A model generated the notes under the pieces. The model was not told the DNA's origin and ran no database searches. It saw nothing but the letters and a program-made list of their open reading frames with translations. A stretch of DNA of 50,327 bases, taken from the NCBI GenBank assembly GCA_019639255.1, contig JAHBSF010000036.1, forward strand, positions 1 to 50,327. The letters are read 5' to 3'. This DNA comes from Acidobacteriota bacterium (GTDB lineage: Bacteria; Acidobacteriota; Blastocatellia; RBC074). A program made the position numbers and the translations under genes. Below, piece after piece: positions 23,113 to 32,486 of this stretch; the stretch's first letter is position 1; the number at the start of each line of letters is the position of its first letter.

Positions 23113-25101
23113 ATGCATCTACTGCATATACTTTCTTTCGCCATACTTTGCTCTACGTTGGTGTGCGCACAGACCCCTGATGCTGCGCGAAAAGAAATCG
23201 CTCGTTTAAGACACGACATCGATCAGGATTCGTTTGTCCGACAGGCCGAACGCGGCAACCTTCGCCTGGTGCGGCTGTACCTGGCTGCCGGCCTGAATCC
23301 CAATGAGTTCGACCCCGATGACCAGACGCCGCTGATGGGCGCCGCAGGAAACGGGAGGAATGAAGTCATCAGGGAACTTCTGGATGCCGGCGCCGATATC
23401 GACCTGCGCAACAATGCCGGCGTAAACGCGCTGTTTCTGGCCGCCGCCCGCGGCTATACGGAAACAACCAGACTGCTTCTTGATCGCGGAGCAAAACTTG
23501 AAACCCGCAACCGTGATGAATGGACGCCTCTGTTGCGCGCGTCTCTGAGCGGACATCTGCAGGTTGTACGCGCGCTTCTTGACCGCGGGGCGAACGTGCG
23601 GGCGGTAGACGGTCTGGGACGCACCCCACTGATTCTTGCCGCCGGGAACGGGTATACGGATGTAGTCCGCGCGCTTCTCGACAAGGGCGCCGATCCCAAT
23701 TTTAAGGATATCGAGGGACAGACGGCGCTCGTGCTCGCGGCAGGGCGCGGCCGGTCTTCGACAGTGCTTGCACTAATTGAAAGCGGCGCGGACCTCAGTA
23801 TTCGCAGCAAGGAGGGATGGACTGCACTGTTTCACGCAACATCAAACGGGCACGCTCCAATAGTTCGGTTATTGCTCGATCGCGGCGCCGGCCCGAACGA
23901 ACGCGACCTCAAGGGATACACCGCGTTGATGCTTGCGATTTCCAACGGTTATTCGGAAGTTGTGAGAGTGCTGCTGGAAAAGCACGCCGACCCAAACCTG
24001 CGCGACCCGGGCGGACGCACCCCCCTGATACACGCCGTTCATAACGGATACTACGAAATAGTAGGATTGCTGCTCGAACGGCGTGCTGACATCAACATCA
24101 GGGACGCAAACGGAGAAACGGCGATGGTCTGGGCAGCGGCGCGCGGACGCAACCGCGAATTGCGCTTGCTGCTCGACAAAGGCGCGGATGTAAATTCACG
24201 CGATCTGGTCGGGAATACGTTACTGATGCACGCGGCCGAAGGCGGCCATCTGGAAACCATAGAGCTACTGATTTCCCGCGGGGCCGAAGTAAATGCACGC
24301 AACGACGACGGGCGAACGGCATTGTTGTTCGCCGCTACCAATGGTCATCTGGACGCCGTGCGTGCACTCCTTGAATCTAAATCCGACCTGCTGGCGGAAA
24401 CCCGAAGCGGTGAAGGGGCCCTTATACGTGCAGCCTCTCGGGGACATACCGAGGTAGTACGACTCCTGCTCGAACGCGGCGCCGACCCGAATACACGCAG
24501 CCACAACAGCCTGCCCGTTCTCGTTTGGGCTGCGGAGAGCGGCTATACAAATACGGTCCGCGTGTTGCTGGAAAAGGGCGCCGATACTGATTTGCGCGAC
24601 GACGATGGCCGTTCGGCGCTCATTCAATCGGCAACGAACGGACATCTGGACACGGTTCGGCTGCTGATTGAACACAAAGCGGATGTCAACGCGCGCAGTC
24701 GCAAAGGCGAAACAGCGCTTTTAAGAGCCGCCGGGCGCGGACATTCCGAGGTGGTTCGGGCGCTGCTCGCGGGAAGCGCTGATGTCAACGCCGCCGCACT
24801 CGACGGATGGACGCCGCTATTGCACGCCGCTGAAGGCGGTTTTGCAAATACGGTTCAACTGCTCGTCGAACACGGCGCAAACGTCAACGCATCTAGCAAG
24901 GAACACTGGACTGCGCTGCTGCTTGCGGCAGGCTCGGGCCAGGTAGATGTAGTAAAAATCCTGCTGGAACACAATGCGGATGTACGCGTAAGAAACCGTC
25001 TGGGTGAAACGCCGCGCGAGCTTGCCGAAAAGCGCGGCCACCCGGAAGCCGCACGTCTGATTCGCGACGCGGAACAGCGAACCCGAATTGCGCCCCAATG
25101 A
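23113..25101 (+). CDS. Secreted ankyrin-repeat protein (about 18 repeats)
   Basis: A 662-residue protein. It begins with a short signal peptide (hydrophobic to about residue 16, cut after VCA), then a helical cap at about 20-60. About eighteen 33-residue ankyrin repeats follow, up to about residue 645, each close to DGRTALxxAAxxGHxxVVRxLL and ending in GADxNxRD. The repeats form a long curved protein-binding surface; there is no catalytic domain. TTG 23098 is in frame and overlaps the previous stop, but ATG 23113 gives the better signal peptide. Only 6 nt separate its stop from the convergent fucosidase stop. The target is unknown. Repeats are conserved in protein pattern but differ in DNA sequence, so they are not a recent expansion. 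Confidence 0.93.
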   Translation: MHLLHILSFAILCSTLVCAQTPDAARKEIARLRHDIDQDSFVRQAERGNLRLVRLYLAAGLNPNEFDPDDQTPLMGAAGNGRNEVIRELLDAGADIDLRNNAGVNALFLAAARGYTETTRLLLDRGAKLETRNRDEWTPLLRASLSGHLQVVRALLDRGANVRAVDGLGRTPLILAAGNGYTDVVRALLDKGADPNFKDIEGQTALVLAAGRGRSSTVLALIESGADLSIRSKEGWTALFHATSNGHAPIVRLLLDRGAGPNERDLKGYTALMLAISNGYSEVVRVLLEKHADPNLRDPGGRTPLIHAVHNGYYEIVGLLLERRADINIRDANGETAMVWAAARGRNRELRLLLDKGADVNSRDLVGNTLLMHAAEGGHLETIELLISRGAEVNARNDDGRTALLFAATNGHLDAVRALLESKSDLLAETRSGEGALIRAASRGHTEVVRLLLERGADPNTRSHNSLPVLVWAAESGYTNTVRVLLEKGADTDLRDDDGRSALIQSATNGHLDTVRLLIEHKADVNARSRKGETALLRAAGRGHSEVVRALLAGSADVNAAALDGWTPLLHAAEGGFANTVQLLVEHGANVNASSKEHWTALLLAAGSGQVDVVKILLEHNADVRVRNRLGETPRELAEKRGHPEAARLIRDAEQRTRIAPQ

Positions 25102-25107
25102 CCCGCC

Positions 25108-26427
25108 TCAGATATCCAGAACGACCACTGTATCAAAGTCGTCAACTTTTTCCGCAGGCAGCTTGATAAGCAGCGAATCCCGGCGCTGTATTATTTCAAC
25201 CCTCGCACCGGTCTTGAGCAGCCTCGCCGCACGTATCTTTTGCGGCAGTTTCGGCAGTGCGAGAACCTGATCGGGCCAATCCAGAATGTGGAGGTAAATC
25301 TTGTCGCCGCGCCTTGTAGTGACTCCCCACGGGCGGGGCGCGATTGGGCCGCCGCGTGTGCCGTAGATACTCTCGCCGTGTTTGTCTAGCCACCCGCCTA
25401 TTTCCTTCAACCGGTCGACGAACTCGGGTTGAATCCTGCCGTTTGGCATCGGGCCCACGTTCAGGAGAAAATTCGCATTGTGGCCCGCGGCCCGCACAAG
25501 GTAATGAATCAGCGTCTTTGTGCTTTTGAAGCGGGTATCCGTTTTGTTGTACCCCCAGGCCCCGTTAATGGTCTCACAGGTTTCAAGCGGAAGAGCGCCG
25601 ATTTCCTGTTCCTTGTTGAAGCCGCTTGTATTCTGTCCGGGCAGATCTTTCTCGAACATCTGGAAATCTTCGCCCGGAATCGGCTTGAGGTGGTGATTCG
25701 ATCCGATAAGCGTCGCGGGTTGCAGGCTGTGGATCAACCGATACGTGCTCTCAAGACGCCAGTCAGCGTCCGGTCGATCCCAGTATCCGTCAAACCATAT
25801 CCCGCCCACGTCGCCATAATTGGTCAGCAACTCGCGCAACTGCCCGTCCATAAATTCAATGTAACGCGGCCAGTTCCCCGCTTCCGGCCGGCCGGAATGG
25901 TTCCCCGTTCGACCGCGAGGGAAATAATCGGGATGATACCAGTCGAGCTGCGAGTAATAGAAAAACAGTTTGATTCCCTGCCGCCTGCATTCATCGGCGA
26001 GCATTTTCAGAATATCTTTCTTGTACGGCGTGCGATCCATTATGTCCCAATCCGAAAGCCCGGAATCGAACATTGCAAAGCCGTCGTGGTGCTTGCTCGT
26101 TATGGTTATGTATTTCATACCGGCGGATTTTGCGAGCGATACCCACTCTGCCGCATCGAATTCGACGGGATTGAATTGCGGCGCGAGCTTTTCGTAATCG
26201 GAAATGGGTATCTTTTTGTTGTTCATTACCCATTCGCCCTCGCCGAGCACGCTGTAAACGCCCCAATGCACGAATAACCCGAATTTAGCATCCTGAAACC
26301 AGGTGCGCGCGGCCAGGTTTTCCGCGCTCGGCTGATATCCCTGCTGCGCCGATACCTGGTCCATTTGCAGGCTCCAAATGACTCCGATCAGCACGACTGC
26401 GACTGCCCACCCGATCCTTTTTCGCAT
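25108..26427 (-). CDS. Secreted alpha-L-fucosidase (GH29 family)
   Basis: A 439-residue glycoside hydrolase with a signal peptide (hydrophobic about 6-19, cut near VSA). GH29 enzymes release alpha-L-fucose with retention. Seen: WFQDAKFGLFVHWGVYS near the start of the barrel, ITSKHHDGFAMF, FYYSQLDWYHPDYFP, and the nucleophile D213 in GGIWFDGYWD. A C-terminal beta domain ends the protein. ATG 26427 has GGAGAG nearby and gives the best signal peptide; GTG 26445 overlaps the upstream stop by 4 nt and cannot be excluded. It is the last gene of the STAS-SET-NUDIX/MBL-fucosidase run. Substrates could be plant or microbial fucosylated polymers. Confidence 0.92.
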   Translation of the reverse strand: MRKRIGWAVAVVLIGVIWSLQMDQVSAQQGYQPSAENLAARTWFQDAKFGLFVHWGVYSVLGEGEWVMNNKKIPISDYEKLAPQFNPVEFDAAEWVSLAKSAGMKYITITSKHHDGFAMFDSGLSDWDIMDRTPYKKDILKMLADECRRQGIKLFFYYSQLDWYHPDYFPRGRTGNHSGRPEAGNWPRYIEFMDGQLRELLTNYGDVGGIWFDGYWDRPDADWRLESTYRLIHSLQPATLIGSNHHLKPIPGEDFQMFEKDLPGQNTSGFNKEQEIGALPLETCETINGAWGYNKTDTRFKSTKTLIHYLVRAAGHNANFLLNVGPMPNGRIQPEFVDRLKEIGGWLDKHGESIYGTRGGPIAPRPWGVTTRRGDKIYLHILDWPDQVLALPKLPQKIRAARLLKTGARVEIIQRRDSLLIKLPAEKVDDFDTVVVLDI

Positions 26428-26441
26428 ATCTCTCCAGATTC

Positions 26442-27950
26442 TCACGATCGGAAAATATCTCCATCGCGCACGACCCGGCCCTCAAGTTCGAGTTTTTCCA
26501 GGTGCGCGGTCACCGAAGCAGCCGCAAGCGGATGCAGTGCGGCCGGGACATCGGCGTAAATTTTCGCAACCATTTCGGCTATGCTTTGCGGACTGTGCGC
26601 CAGCAAAGCAAGTATCTGGTTTTCCCGCTCCGCCCTATGCGCAAGATATTCCTCGATTTTGCCGCGTGCGTCTGCAAGCACCGGTCCGTGCCCGGGCATT
26701 AGCGCCGTCAATCGGGGCAACTCCAGCAGCCTTCTCAACGAAGTCAGGTAATCGTTCATGTTGCCTTCCGGGGGCGCAATGACTACCGTACCGAATCCTA
26801 CGACGAGATCCCCTGTAATCAGCGTCCCCGTGCGCTCCTCGTAGAAACTGAGATGCCCGCGCGCGTGGCCCGGAGTCCACAATGCCCGCAACCTCCAGCC
26901 CGGAGCGCCTCCCAATTCGATCAACTCACCGTCCACTATCGTCCGATCAATCCTGACCTCGTCCGCTATTGCCTCGGCAGTCAATCGATGTGCAGCTATC
27001 GGTATTCCATACCGCTCGGAGACGTGAGCCGCTCCGCCTATATGATCCGGATGCAGATGGGTTATCAATACCTCACGAAATCGTCGCCCTTCAGCCAATA
27101 GCGAATCCATCAACCGGTCGAGCTTTTCCTGTTCTTCGACATAGGGAGAGCCGGGATCGATGACGACCATCTCTTCGCCGCCGACGATAAAACAGTTTGT
27201 ATGCGTAGCGGGCGGAATCGTGGGCGTGCGTTGCGAGCACAAGAAGAATCCCCGGCGCATTTCTATCCGCTCGTGCCGATCGCGCTGTTCCTGCGATTCC
27301 GAGTTAAGGCGTTCGGCAAATCCCTCGATTCCCTCGGCTATTGACTCGATCAGTCTGAGAATGGGAGTAACGATGAGACACCCGCCATCCTCCCATCGTC
27401 CGAGCGCCTCATATGGACGCAACCATTCACCCGATTCGAGTTCACCCGACAACTCCTCGGTTTCCTGACCGTGTGGAAGCCAGGCGCCGAAAAACCGCGT
27501 GTCGTAGCGGCGCGGCATCGACGCGGGGGTTACCCAACGCGGGGCTGCCGTAAAATCACGCGCACTGACCACGAGGCGTTCCCGCGCCAGCAGTTGACTG
27601 AAGTTCATGGAATTCAAACCCAGTTCAGCGCGCAATTCACGCCTTCTATCTCTCGATAATCGCTCACTCCCGCGGGCAAGCAATACTCCGGTTTCTTCAA
27701 AAATTTCGCGCACCGCGCATACAATCATACGAGCCCGGTCGATATCGATGCAGTCTTCCACCGGTGCGTTCAGGTCGTCGGGATCAGCCTGTCCGCCGGG
27801 AAAAGCGTGATACCCCGCCATAAATCGCACGCGAGACGAACGCTTCACCCAAAAGATCTTCGGATCCGACTTGTCCCGCATCAGGACAACCGCAGATGCA
27901 TCCTTCGGCGCCGCCACTGCGGGCGTCAAACGTTCCAATTCTGCATTCAT
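26442..27950 (-). CDS. NUDIX hydrolase fused to metallo-beta-lactamase-fold hydrolase
   Basis: A 502-residue cytoplasmic fusion. The first part (about 10-230) is a NUDIX domain with FPGGQADPDD and, after an insertion, the AVREIFEETGVLL end of the NUDIX box. The longer spacing recalls the NUDT7/NUDT19-type CoA diphosphatases. The second part (about 255-430) is an MBL-fold hydrolase with THLHPDHIGG at about 300, then LWTPGHARGH, TGDLVVG and PGHGP, and a C-terminal winged helix as in LACTB2-like proteins. Both active sites look intact. The frame extends upstream to 28031 inside the SET gene; ATG 27950 avoids that overlap and begins 17 nt after the SET stop. Substrates are unknown. Confidence 0.88.
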   Translation of the reverse strand: MNAELERLTPAVAAPKDASAVVLMRDKSDPKIFWVKRSSRVRFMAGYHAFPGGQADPDDLNAPVEDCIDIDRARMIVCAVREIFEETGVLLARGSERLSRDRRRELRAELGLNSMNFSQLLARERLVVSARDFTAAPRWVTPASMPRRYDTRFFGAWLPHGQETEELSGELESGEWLRPYEALGRWEDGGCLIVTPILRLIESIAEGIEGFAERLNSESQEQRDRHERIEMRRGFFLCSQRTPTIPPATHTNCFIVGGEEMVVIDPGSPYVEEQEKLDRLMDSLLAEGRRFREVLITHLHPDHIGGAAHVSERYGIPIAAHRLTAEAIADEVRIDRTIVDGELIELGGAPGWRLRALWTPGHARGHLSFYEERTGTLITGDLVVGFGTVVIAPPEGNMNDYLTSLRRLLELPRLTALMPGHGPVLADARGKIEEYLAHRAERENQILALLAHSPQSIAEMVAKIYADVPAALHPLAAASVTAHLEKLELEGRVVRDGDIFRS

Positions 27951-27967
27951 GAATGTCTTCAAAAAAT

Positions 27968-28444
27968 TCACCGGGCCGCGGGTTTTGCGCCCAATTTGTT
28001 GATGGTGCCGCGGCAATCGGCGGCGCCGCAATCGCAGCGCTTCCGGTCATCGTGAAAACTGGTCACATAATCGATAGTGATCTCTTCACCAGGGGCAATA
28101 TCACGCAAAGCAAAAAACAGTATATGCCCGTAAAGGATCGTGACGTATGCGTTCGGGCGGCAACTGTGATTGATATACCGGGTCGCGTTTCCTCCGACAC
28201 TGCCGTCAATCGCCCAATAAGAATCTATAGCGCAGATATGTATGCGACGCTTGCCGCGCAGCCGCCGCGCGATTTCAGCCCTGGAAATGCATTCGCCCTC
28301 GTACTCGGCGATCTTTTGCCTGCGTTTGAAAGCAACGGATGCAAAACAGCCTTTGCCGTCTATATTCGACCGGCCTGCCGTAACGCCCGGCGCTTCTTTA
28401 ATTCTTTCGGTTCTTTTCTTCACCACACTCACGCCCCGGTTCAT
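27968..28444 (-). CDS. SET-domain protein lysine methyltransferase
   Basis: A 158-residue protein consisting of a SET domain and little else. Seen: a GKGCFASVAF entry strand, the YINHSCRPN pseudoknot motif, GEEITIDY, and a post-SET CDC...ADCRG cysteine cluster that would bind zinc with the NHSC cysteine. Such enzymes use S-adenosylmethionine to methylate lysines; bacterial targets are mostly unknown. Its ATG overlaps the STAS gene stop by 4 nt (ATGA at 28441-28444), so the two proteins are made together. The C-terminus is basic and may contact nucleic acid or acidic partners. Catalytic residues appear complete. Confidence 0.9.
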   Translation of the reverse strand: MNRGVSVVKKRTERIKEAPGVTAGRSNIDGKGCFASVAFKRRQKIAEYEGECISRAEIARRLRGKRRIHICAIDSYWAIDGSVGGNATRYINHSCRPNAYVTILYGHILFFALRDIAPGEEITIDYVTSFHDDRKRCDCGAADCRGTINKLGAKPAAR

Positions 28445-28782
28445 CGTGGAATGTTTGCGAGAGCAGTTTCTTCATCGGGGTAGAGATCCAGAATCGAGGT
28501 AAGGTTGGTTACATCCAGCAGGTTGGTCAGGCGCGGAGAAGCACCGCTCAGTTTCAGAACACCGCCCTGTCGCATTACGGTTGCCAATGATTTCACGAGT
28601 TCTCCGAGTCCGCTGCTGTCCATCCATTCGCAGGCTGAAAGATCTATGACGAAGTTTTTCACCCCCGATCCCAAATGCTCGCGCACAAGCGACTGTACCC
28701 CGTCTATCCTGCCGCGTTCTCCGGGTCCGGTCGTAATTTTCAACACGATCACATCTCCAACACGGTGCGATCCAATCTCCAT
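28441..28782 (-). CDS. STAS-domain anti-sigma factor antagonist
   Basis: A 113-residue single STAS domain of the SpoIIAA/RsbV kind. The phospho-acceptor serine is in CEWMDSSGLGEL near residue 57, followed by the typical LKLSGASPRLTNLL strand-helix. It would bind an RsbW-type kinase when unphosphorylated. No kinase gene is adjacent. The fusion protein at 10675-13083 contains one but has its own STAS domain, so its true partner is unknown. GGAG lies 5 nt before the ATG. It heads a four-gene minus-strand run with SET, NUDIX-MBL and fucosidase. Confidence 0.93.
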   Translation of the reverse strand: MEIGSHRVGDVIVLKITTGPGERGRIDGVQSLVREHLGSGVKNFVIDLSACEWMDSSGLGELVKSLATVMRQGGVLKLSGASPRLTNLLDVTNLTSILDLYPDEETALANIPR

Positions 28783-28794
28783 TCGCGCTCCACA

Positions 28795-28892
28795 AAGAGA
28801 TAACGGAACAGACGAAATAAGACGGAACAGACGGAAATACTCAGTCCTTCCGTGATTTTCGTATCATTTCGTTTGTTCCGTTATCTCTCTTT
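28795..28892. repeat. Palindromic element, copy E
   Basis: Both arms are present around a 10-nt centre. The left arm repeats its own inner unit (CGGAACAGACG twice, 21 nt apart). It lies between the S9 peptidase and STAS genes. The right flank to 28919 contains GTCGTTTGGATTGATT, shared with copies I and J. Confidence 0.95.
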
Positions 28893-28923
28893 TATCTCCC
28901 AATGTCGTTTGGATTGATTCAGG

Positions 28924-31365
28924 TCATTTCTGGGCTGCGGTCGCAGCCGCATCCGAGCCGTTTCCTTTTACGTACCTGTCCATCCAGGAGATCATCTCCC
29001 ACAGCGTATGCTCTATCGATTCCCTCGCGGCATAACCGTGCGATTCGAGCGGCAACGTTACATAACGGACATTCCCGCCGTTTCCCTTCAGCGCCTGATA
29101 GAACCTGTCGCTCTGTATCGGATGGGTGCCGGTATTGTTGTCGGCTTCGCCGTGTATGAGCAGAATCGGTTCCTTCAGCTTGTGGGCGAACATAAAGGGA
29201 GAAACCTTGAAATACATTTCGGGAGCCTCCCAGAACGTGCGCCGCTCGCTTTGAAAACCGAACGGTGTAAGCGTTCTGTTGTACGCACCGCTGCGTGCAA
29301 GGCCCGCGCGAAACAGGTCAGTATGCGCAAGCAGGTTCGCGGTCATGAAGGCTCCGTATGAATGCCCCCCGACTCCGACGCGCTGCCGGTCGATTACGCC
29401 CATCTCGTCGGCTTTGTCGATTGCAGCTTTCGCACTTTCAGCGATCTGTTCGATGTAAGTATTGTTCATCGTCTCCGGATCGCCTATTACCGGCATCGTT
29501 GCATTGTCGAGGATTGCATACCCTGCAAGCAGCAAAAACAGGTGCGAAGCGCCGCCGATGGTCGTAAACCTGTTTGTCGATCCCGTCACCTGACCCGCTG
29601 TGCCTGCATCGGTAAATTCCTGCGGGTATGCCCATACGAGCGCGGGAAGCCTTGTACCGGGTTTGTAATCCGGGGGCAGATACAGCGTAAACGACAGGTC
29701 GACGCCGTCGGCCCGTTTGTACCTCACAAGCCGTTTGCTGATCGTCCGCAATTGCGGCATCGGATCCCTGAACGCCGTCAGCGCCTGCTTTTCGCCAGAT
29801 CCGGTGACTCGCAAATAATAATTCGGCGGATCGTTCTGGGTCTCCCACCGGGTTATGAACTTCGTCCCGTCGTCTGAGAGCAAGGCAACAAATGATTCAT
29901 AGCTCTGTTCATCGGACCGAAACAACCTGTCCGATTTGAGCGTCGTCAAATCGAAGCGGTCCAGAAACGGCCGGTCACCCTGCGGAGACGATCCCTGCCC
30001 CGAAAGGTATATCGAACTTCCGTGCATCAGCATTGCACGTTGCCCCGTTGCAGTTACCCGCATCACTGGCTGTCCAGGATCGTTATACCGATCCTGCATC
30101 GAACGATCCCATATCACGCGTGCAGATTGCGAGGGACTGTCCGCGTTGTAGAGAAAAGTGCGCGCCCAGCGGCGCGTTCTGTCCATATCGCGAATCAAAA
30201 CAACGCCGTCCCTCTCTCCCCACGTCATTCCTGCAAACCGGTGCTCGGTTTTCGCCAACTCCGTGGGCTCACCCTCAAACGGCGCCTTGAGCATCAAGAC
30301 CCTGTCGCGAACTTCGGCCTTTTTCCTCGTATCGCCTCCGTCCAGAGCCTCGACCCAAACGAGCGTAGAATCGGACGTGGGCCCCCACGAATAACCTCGC
30401 GGTCCGGTCGGCACGCCCTCGATGGGCACTTGATCCTGAAGCGGAAGGCTCGCCAGTTTGTGAACCACCCTCCCCGATCGATCCCATACCTCTACATCCT
30501 TCGGAAATGCATTCGCCGGATGCAGGTAGGAATATGGCTTATGAATGCGCACTACCAGGAAATGCTTGCCGTCAGGCGACGGATCGGCTGTGGAGTAAAC
30601 CGCAGGTTTGCCGATAGTCGTCATTCGACCGAGCCGCGAATCCAGCAATGCAAGCTGTGATGTGAAGTAATAATCAAACAGGTCTTCATCGTGTTTGTTT
30701 TTGAGCAGATCCTGATAGGTCCAGCCCGGTGTTGCCTTACCGTAATTTTCCTGAACCGTGGGCCCCACCGGAACTTTTGGCGCAGCGGGAGCTGCGCCGC
30801 GCGCCCCTGGCACCGTCTGTACAATCAGCGTTCTGTTATCCGGCATCCATTGAACGGCGTCGCCGTACGTTGCATTCAATTTGACGCCGGGCATTCGACG
30901 CACCGCTCCGGTTGAGGCGTCTCCGATCCACAGTTCAACCGTGTTTGATGAGGTGTTTGTGAAAGCAAAGCGACTGCCGTCGGGCGACCAGTTCGGCATT
31001 CCGAGAGCAGCGCCCGCCGGCACCGCTACCTTGATTTCTTTTCCGTCGCCGATGAATCGCAATCGCAATCCCGTAAACCGGCCGGCGCGCTGAGGCCCAT
31101 TCGTATTCGGATTGATCCTCATTCCGGCAAGCCGAAGCATCGGTTCGGCAAGTTCCGCTATGGTCGGATAACTCGACATTTCGAGCAAAAGCAAGCGATC
31201 GCGCGTCGGACTTATAGAGACCGAAGGAGTCGGTTGCGCGTCGAGAATGTCGGTGATGTTTTTGGCCGGTCGCTGATAGCCGCCCTGACCGAAGATCGTC
31301 GCGGGAAGCGCCAGCATCAATATCAACGTAAACGCCGCTGCGCGTCGAATAGAGTTGCAATTCAT
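28924..31365 (-). CDS. Secreted S9-family peptidase (prolyl oligopeptidase type)
   Basis: An 813-residue protein with a signal peptide (hydrophobic about 9-24, cut near IFG). An N-terminal beta-propeller with WSPDGSRFAF and WMPDNRTLIV repeats is followed by an alpha/beta hydrolase domain. The catalytic residues are S669 in GGHSYGAFM, D742 in HGEADNNTG and H776 in ESHGYAAR. Members like this cut peptides after Pro or Glu; the specificity here is not readable. The frame is open to 31425, but ATG 31365 has GGAGG 6 nt upstream. That Shine-Dalgarno lies in the last codons of the Rieske gene, whose stop is 1 nt before this start, so the two are one operon. Confidence 0.93.
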   Translation of the reverse strand: MNCNSIRRAAAFTLILMLALPATIFGQGGYQRPAKNITDILDAQPTPSVSISPTRDRLLLLEMSSYPTIAELAEPMLRLAGMRINPNTNGPQRAGRFTGLRLRFIGDGKEIKVAVPAGAALGMPNWSPDGSRFAFTNTSSNTVELWIGDASTGAVRRMPGVKLNATYGDAVQWMPDNRTLIVQTVPGARGAAPAAPKVPVGPTVQENYGKATPGWTYQDLLKNKHDEDLFDYYFTSQLALLDSRLGRMTTIGKPAVYSTADPSPDGKHFLVVRIHKPYSYLHPANAFPKDVEVWDRSGRVVHKLASLPLQDQVPIEGVPTGPRGYSWGPTSDSTLVWVEALDGGDTRKKAEVRDRVLMLKAPFEGEPTELAKTEHRFAGMTWGERDGVVLIRDMDRTRRWARTFLYNADSPSQSARVIWDRSMQDRYNDPGQPVMRVTATGQRAMLMHGSSIYLSGQGSSPQGDRPFLDRFDLTTLKSDRLFRSDEQSYESFVALLSDDGTKFITRWETQNDPPNYYLRVTGSGEKQALTAFRDPMPQLRTISKRLVRYKRADGVDLSFTLYLPPDYKPGTRLPALVWAYPQEFTDAGTAGQVTGSTNRFTTIGGASHLFLLLAGYAILDNATMPVIGDPETMNNTYIEQIAESAKAAIDKADEMGVIDRQRVGVGGHSYGAFMTANLLAHTDLFRAGLARSGAYNRTLTPFGFQSERRTFWEAPEMYFKVSPFMFAHKLKEPILLIHGEADNNTGTHPIQSDRFYQALKGNGGNVRYVTLPLESHGYAARESIEHTLWEMISWMDRYVKGNGSDAAATAAQK

Positions 31366-31366
31366 T

Positions 31367-32467
31367 TCAACCTCCGGGTTCCTGCATACATTTGCACCAT
31401 AGCGCGTGAAACTGGTGAACGCCATTTTCGCGTTTTACGGAATAACGACCGCGATCATACGATATCGACCGCAACCCCTGCTGCACCGATTCGCAAACGG
31501 CAATATCCTCGCGCTGCACCTCGTCGCTCAACGCCAGAGTCGAATCCACCCGATCAGCATTGAGTTCGTCTTCTGGGAAATACCATTCGAAGATCGTCAA
31601 TGTGCGCTCGGGTCCGAGCGGAATTATGACGTTCGTCGAAATGTTGTCGGGATATATGTTCAGCATAAGATTCGGGAATACCCAGAAATATAATGCTTGG
31701 CCCTGCTGCTCAGTAGCCTGATAGCGCCTCGAAGCGTCGGGTTCCCTGCGTATCGGCGCGTCCTGCCTGGAATGATACCGCCCGAGTATGGTTCTGTAGT
31801 TCTCATAATCGAATTCGCGCATAAGCGAAGGATGGGCGATCGGTATGTGATAACCTTCGGCGTAGTTGTCTACGTATACTTTCCAGTTGCATTCGATCAC
31901 GTAGTCGCGCCGCGCCGCCCACCGCATTTCGTTTATCCGGAAATTACGGGTTGCAGCCGGTATGTCTCCGAGCACCGTCGCAAGATCAGCGCCGTCGAAT
32001 TCACCTTGTCGGGATGCGATTCGAACGAAGACGAACTGTTCCCAACCCTGCACTTCAACCGGCTTGAGACCCATTGCATCGCGGGAGAAATTCTCCACAC
32101 CCTCCCAATCGGGTGCGCCCAGAAGCCGCCCATCGAGCGCATAGGTCCAGCCGTGATATCCGCACTGAAATACCCGACGGCATCCATCACCTTGCGCAAC
32201 ACGGCCGGCGCGGTGCCGGCATACATTGTGAAACGCCCGCAGGACCTCATTCTGATCCCGTACCACCAATATGGGTTCGCCCAGAATCTCCGTTGTAAAA
32301 AAGCTACCCGGTTCGAGAACGTTTCCGAGTCTTCCTGCAAGCTGCCAACTGCCGAAAAAGATGCGTTCGCGCTCCATATCGAGAATCGACGGATCGGTAT
32401 AAAAGCGGGATGGGAGTGTCTCGGCGTATTCGAGGCGTTCGTCGAAATGAAAATCGAGCGGATTCAT
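31367..32467 (-). CDS. Rieske non-heme iron oxygenase, alpha subunit
   Basis: A 366-residue ring-hydroxylating-type oxygenase. The Rieske cluster ligands are C83, H85, C102 and H105 (CRHRAG and CGYHGW). The catalytic domain shows CNWKVYVDNYAEGYHIPIAH, with the two iron histidines. The overall pattern is nearest to the choline/carnitine monooxygenase branch by eye. An electron-donating reductase is not encoded nearby. The frame continues upstream to 32533, but those residues come from palindromic element copy F, so the start was set at ATG 32467; its Shine-Dalgarno is weak. It is followed after 1 nt by the S9 peptidase gene. Confidence 0.92.
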   Translation of the reverse strand: MNPLDFHFDERLEYAETLPSRFYTDPSILDMERERIFFGSWQLAGRLGNVLEPGSFFTTEILGEPILVVRDQNEVLRAFHNVCRHRAGRVAQGDGCRRVFQCGYHGWTYALDGRLLGAPDWEGVENFSRDAMGLKPVEVQGWEQFVFVRIASRQGEFDGADLATVLGDIPAATRNFRINEMRWAARRDYVIECNWKVYVDNYAEGYHIPIAHPSLMREFDYENYRTILGRYHSRQDAPIRREPDASRRYQATEQQGQALYFWVFPNLMLNIYPDNISTNVIIPLGPERTLTIFEWYFPEDELNADRVDSTLALSDEVQREDIAVCESVQQGLRSISYDRGRYSVKRENGVHQFHALWCKCMQEPGG

Positions 32468-32486
32468 CAAAAAAATAGAAGGGAAA

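Noticed and set aside
23113-25101. Tandem DNA repeat or recent amplification in the ankyrin gene.
   Set aside because: The 99-nt units are alike in protein pattern but clearly different in bases, so this is an old domain array.
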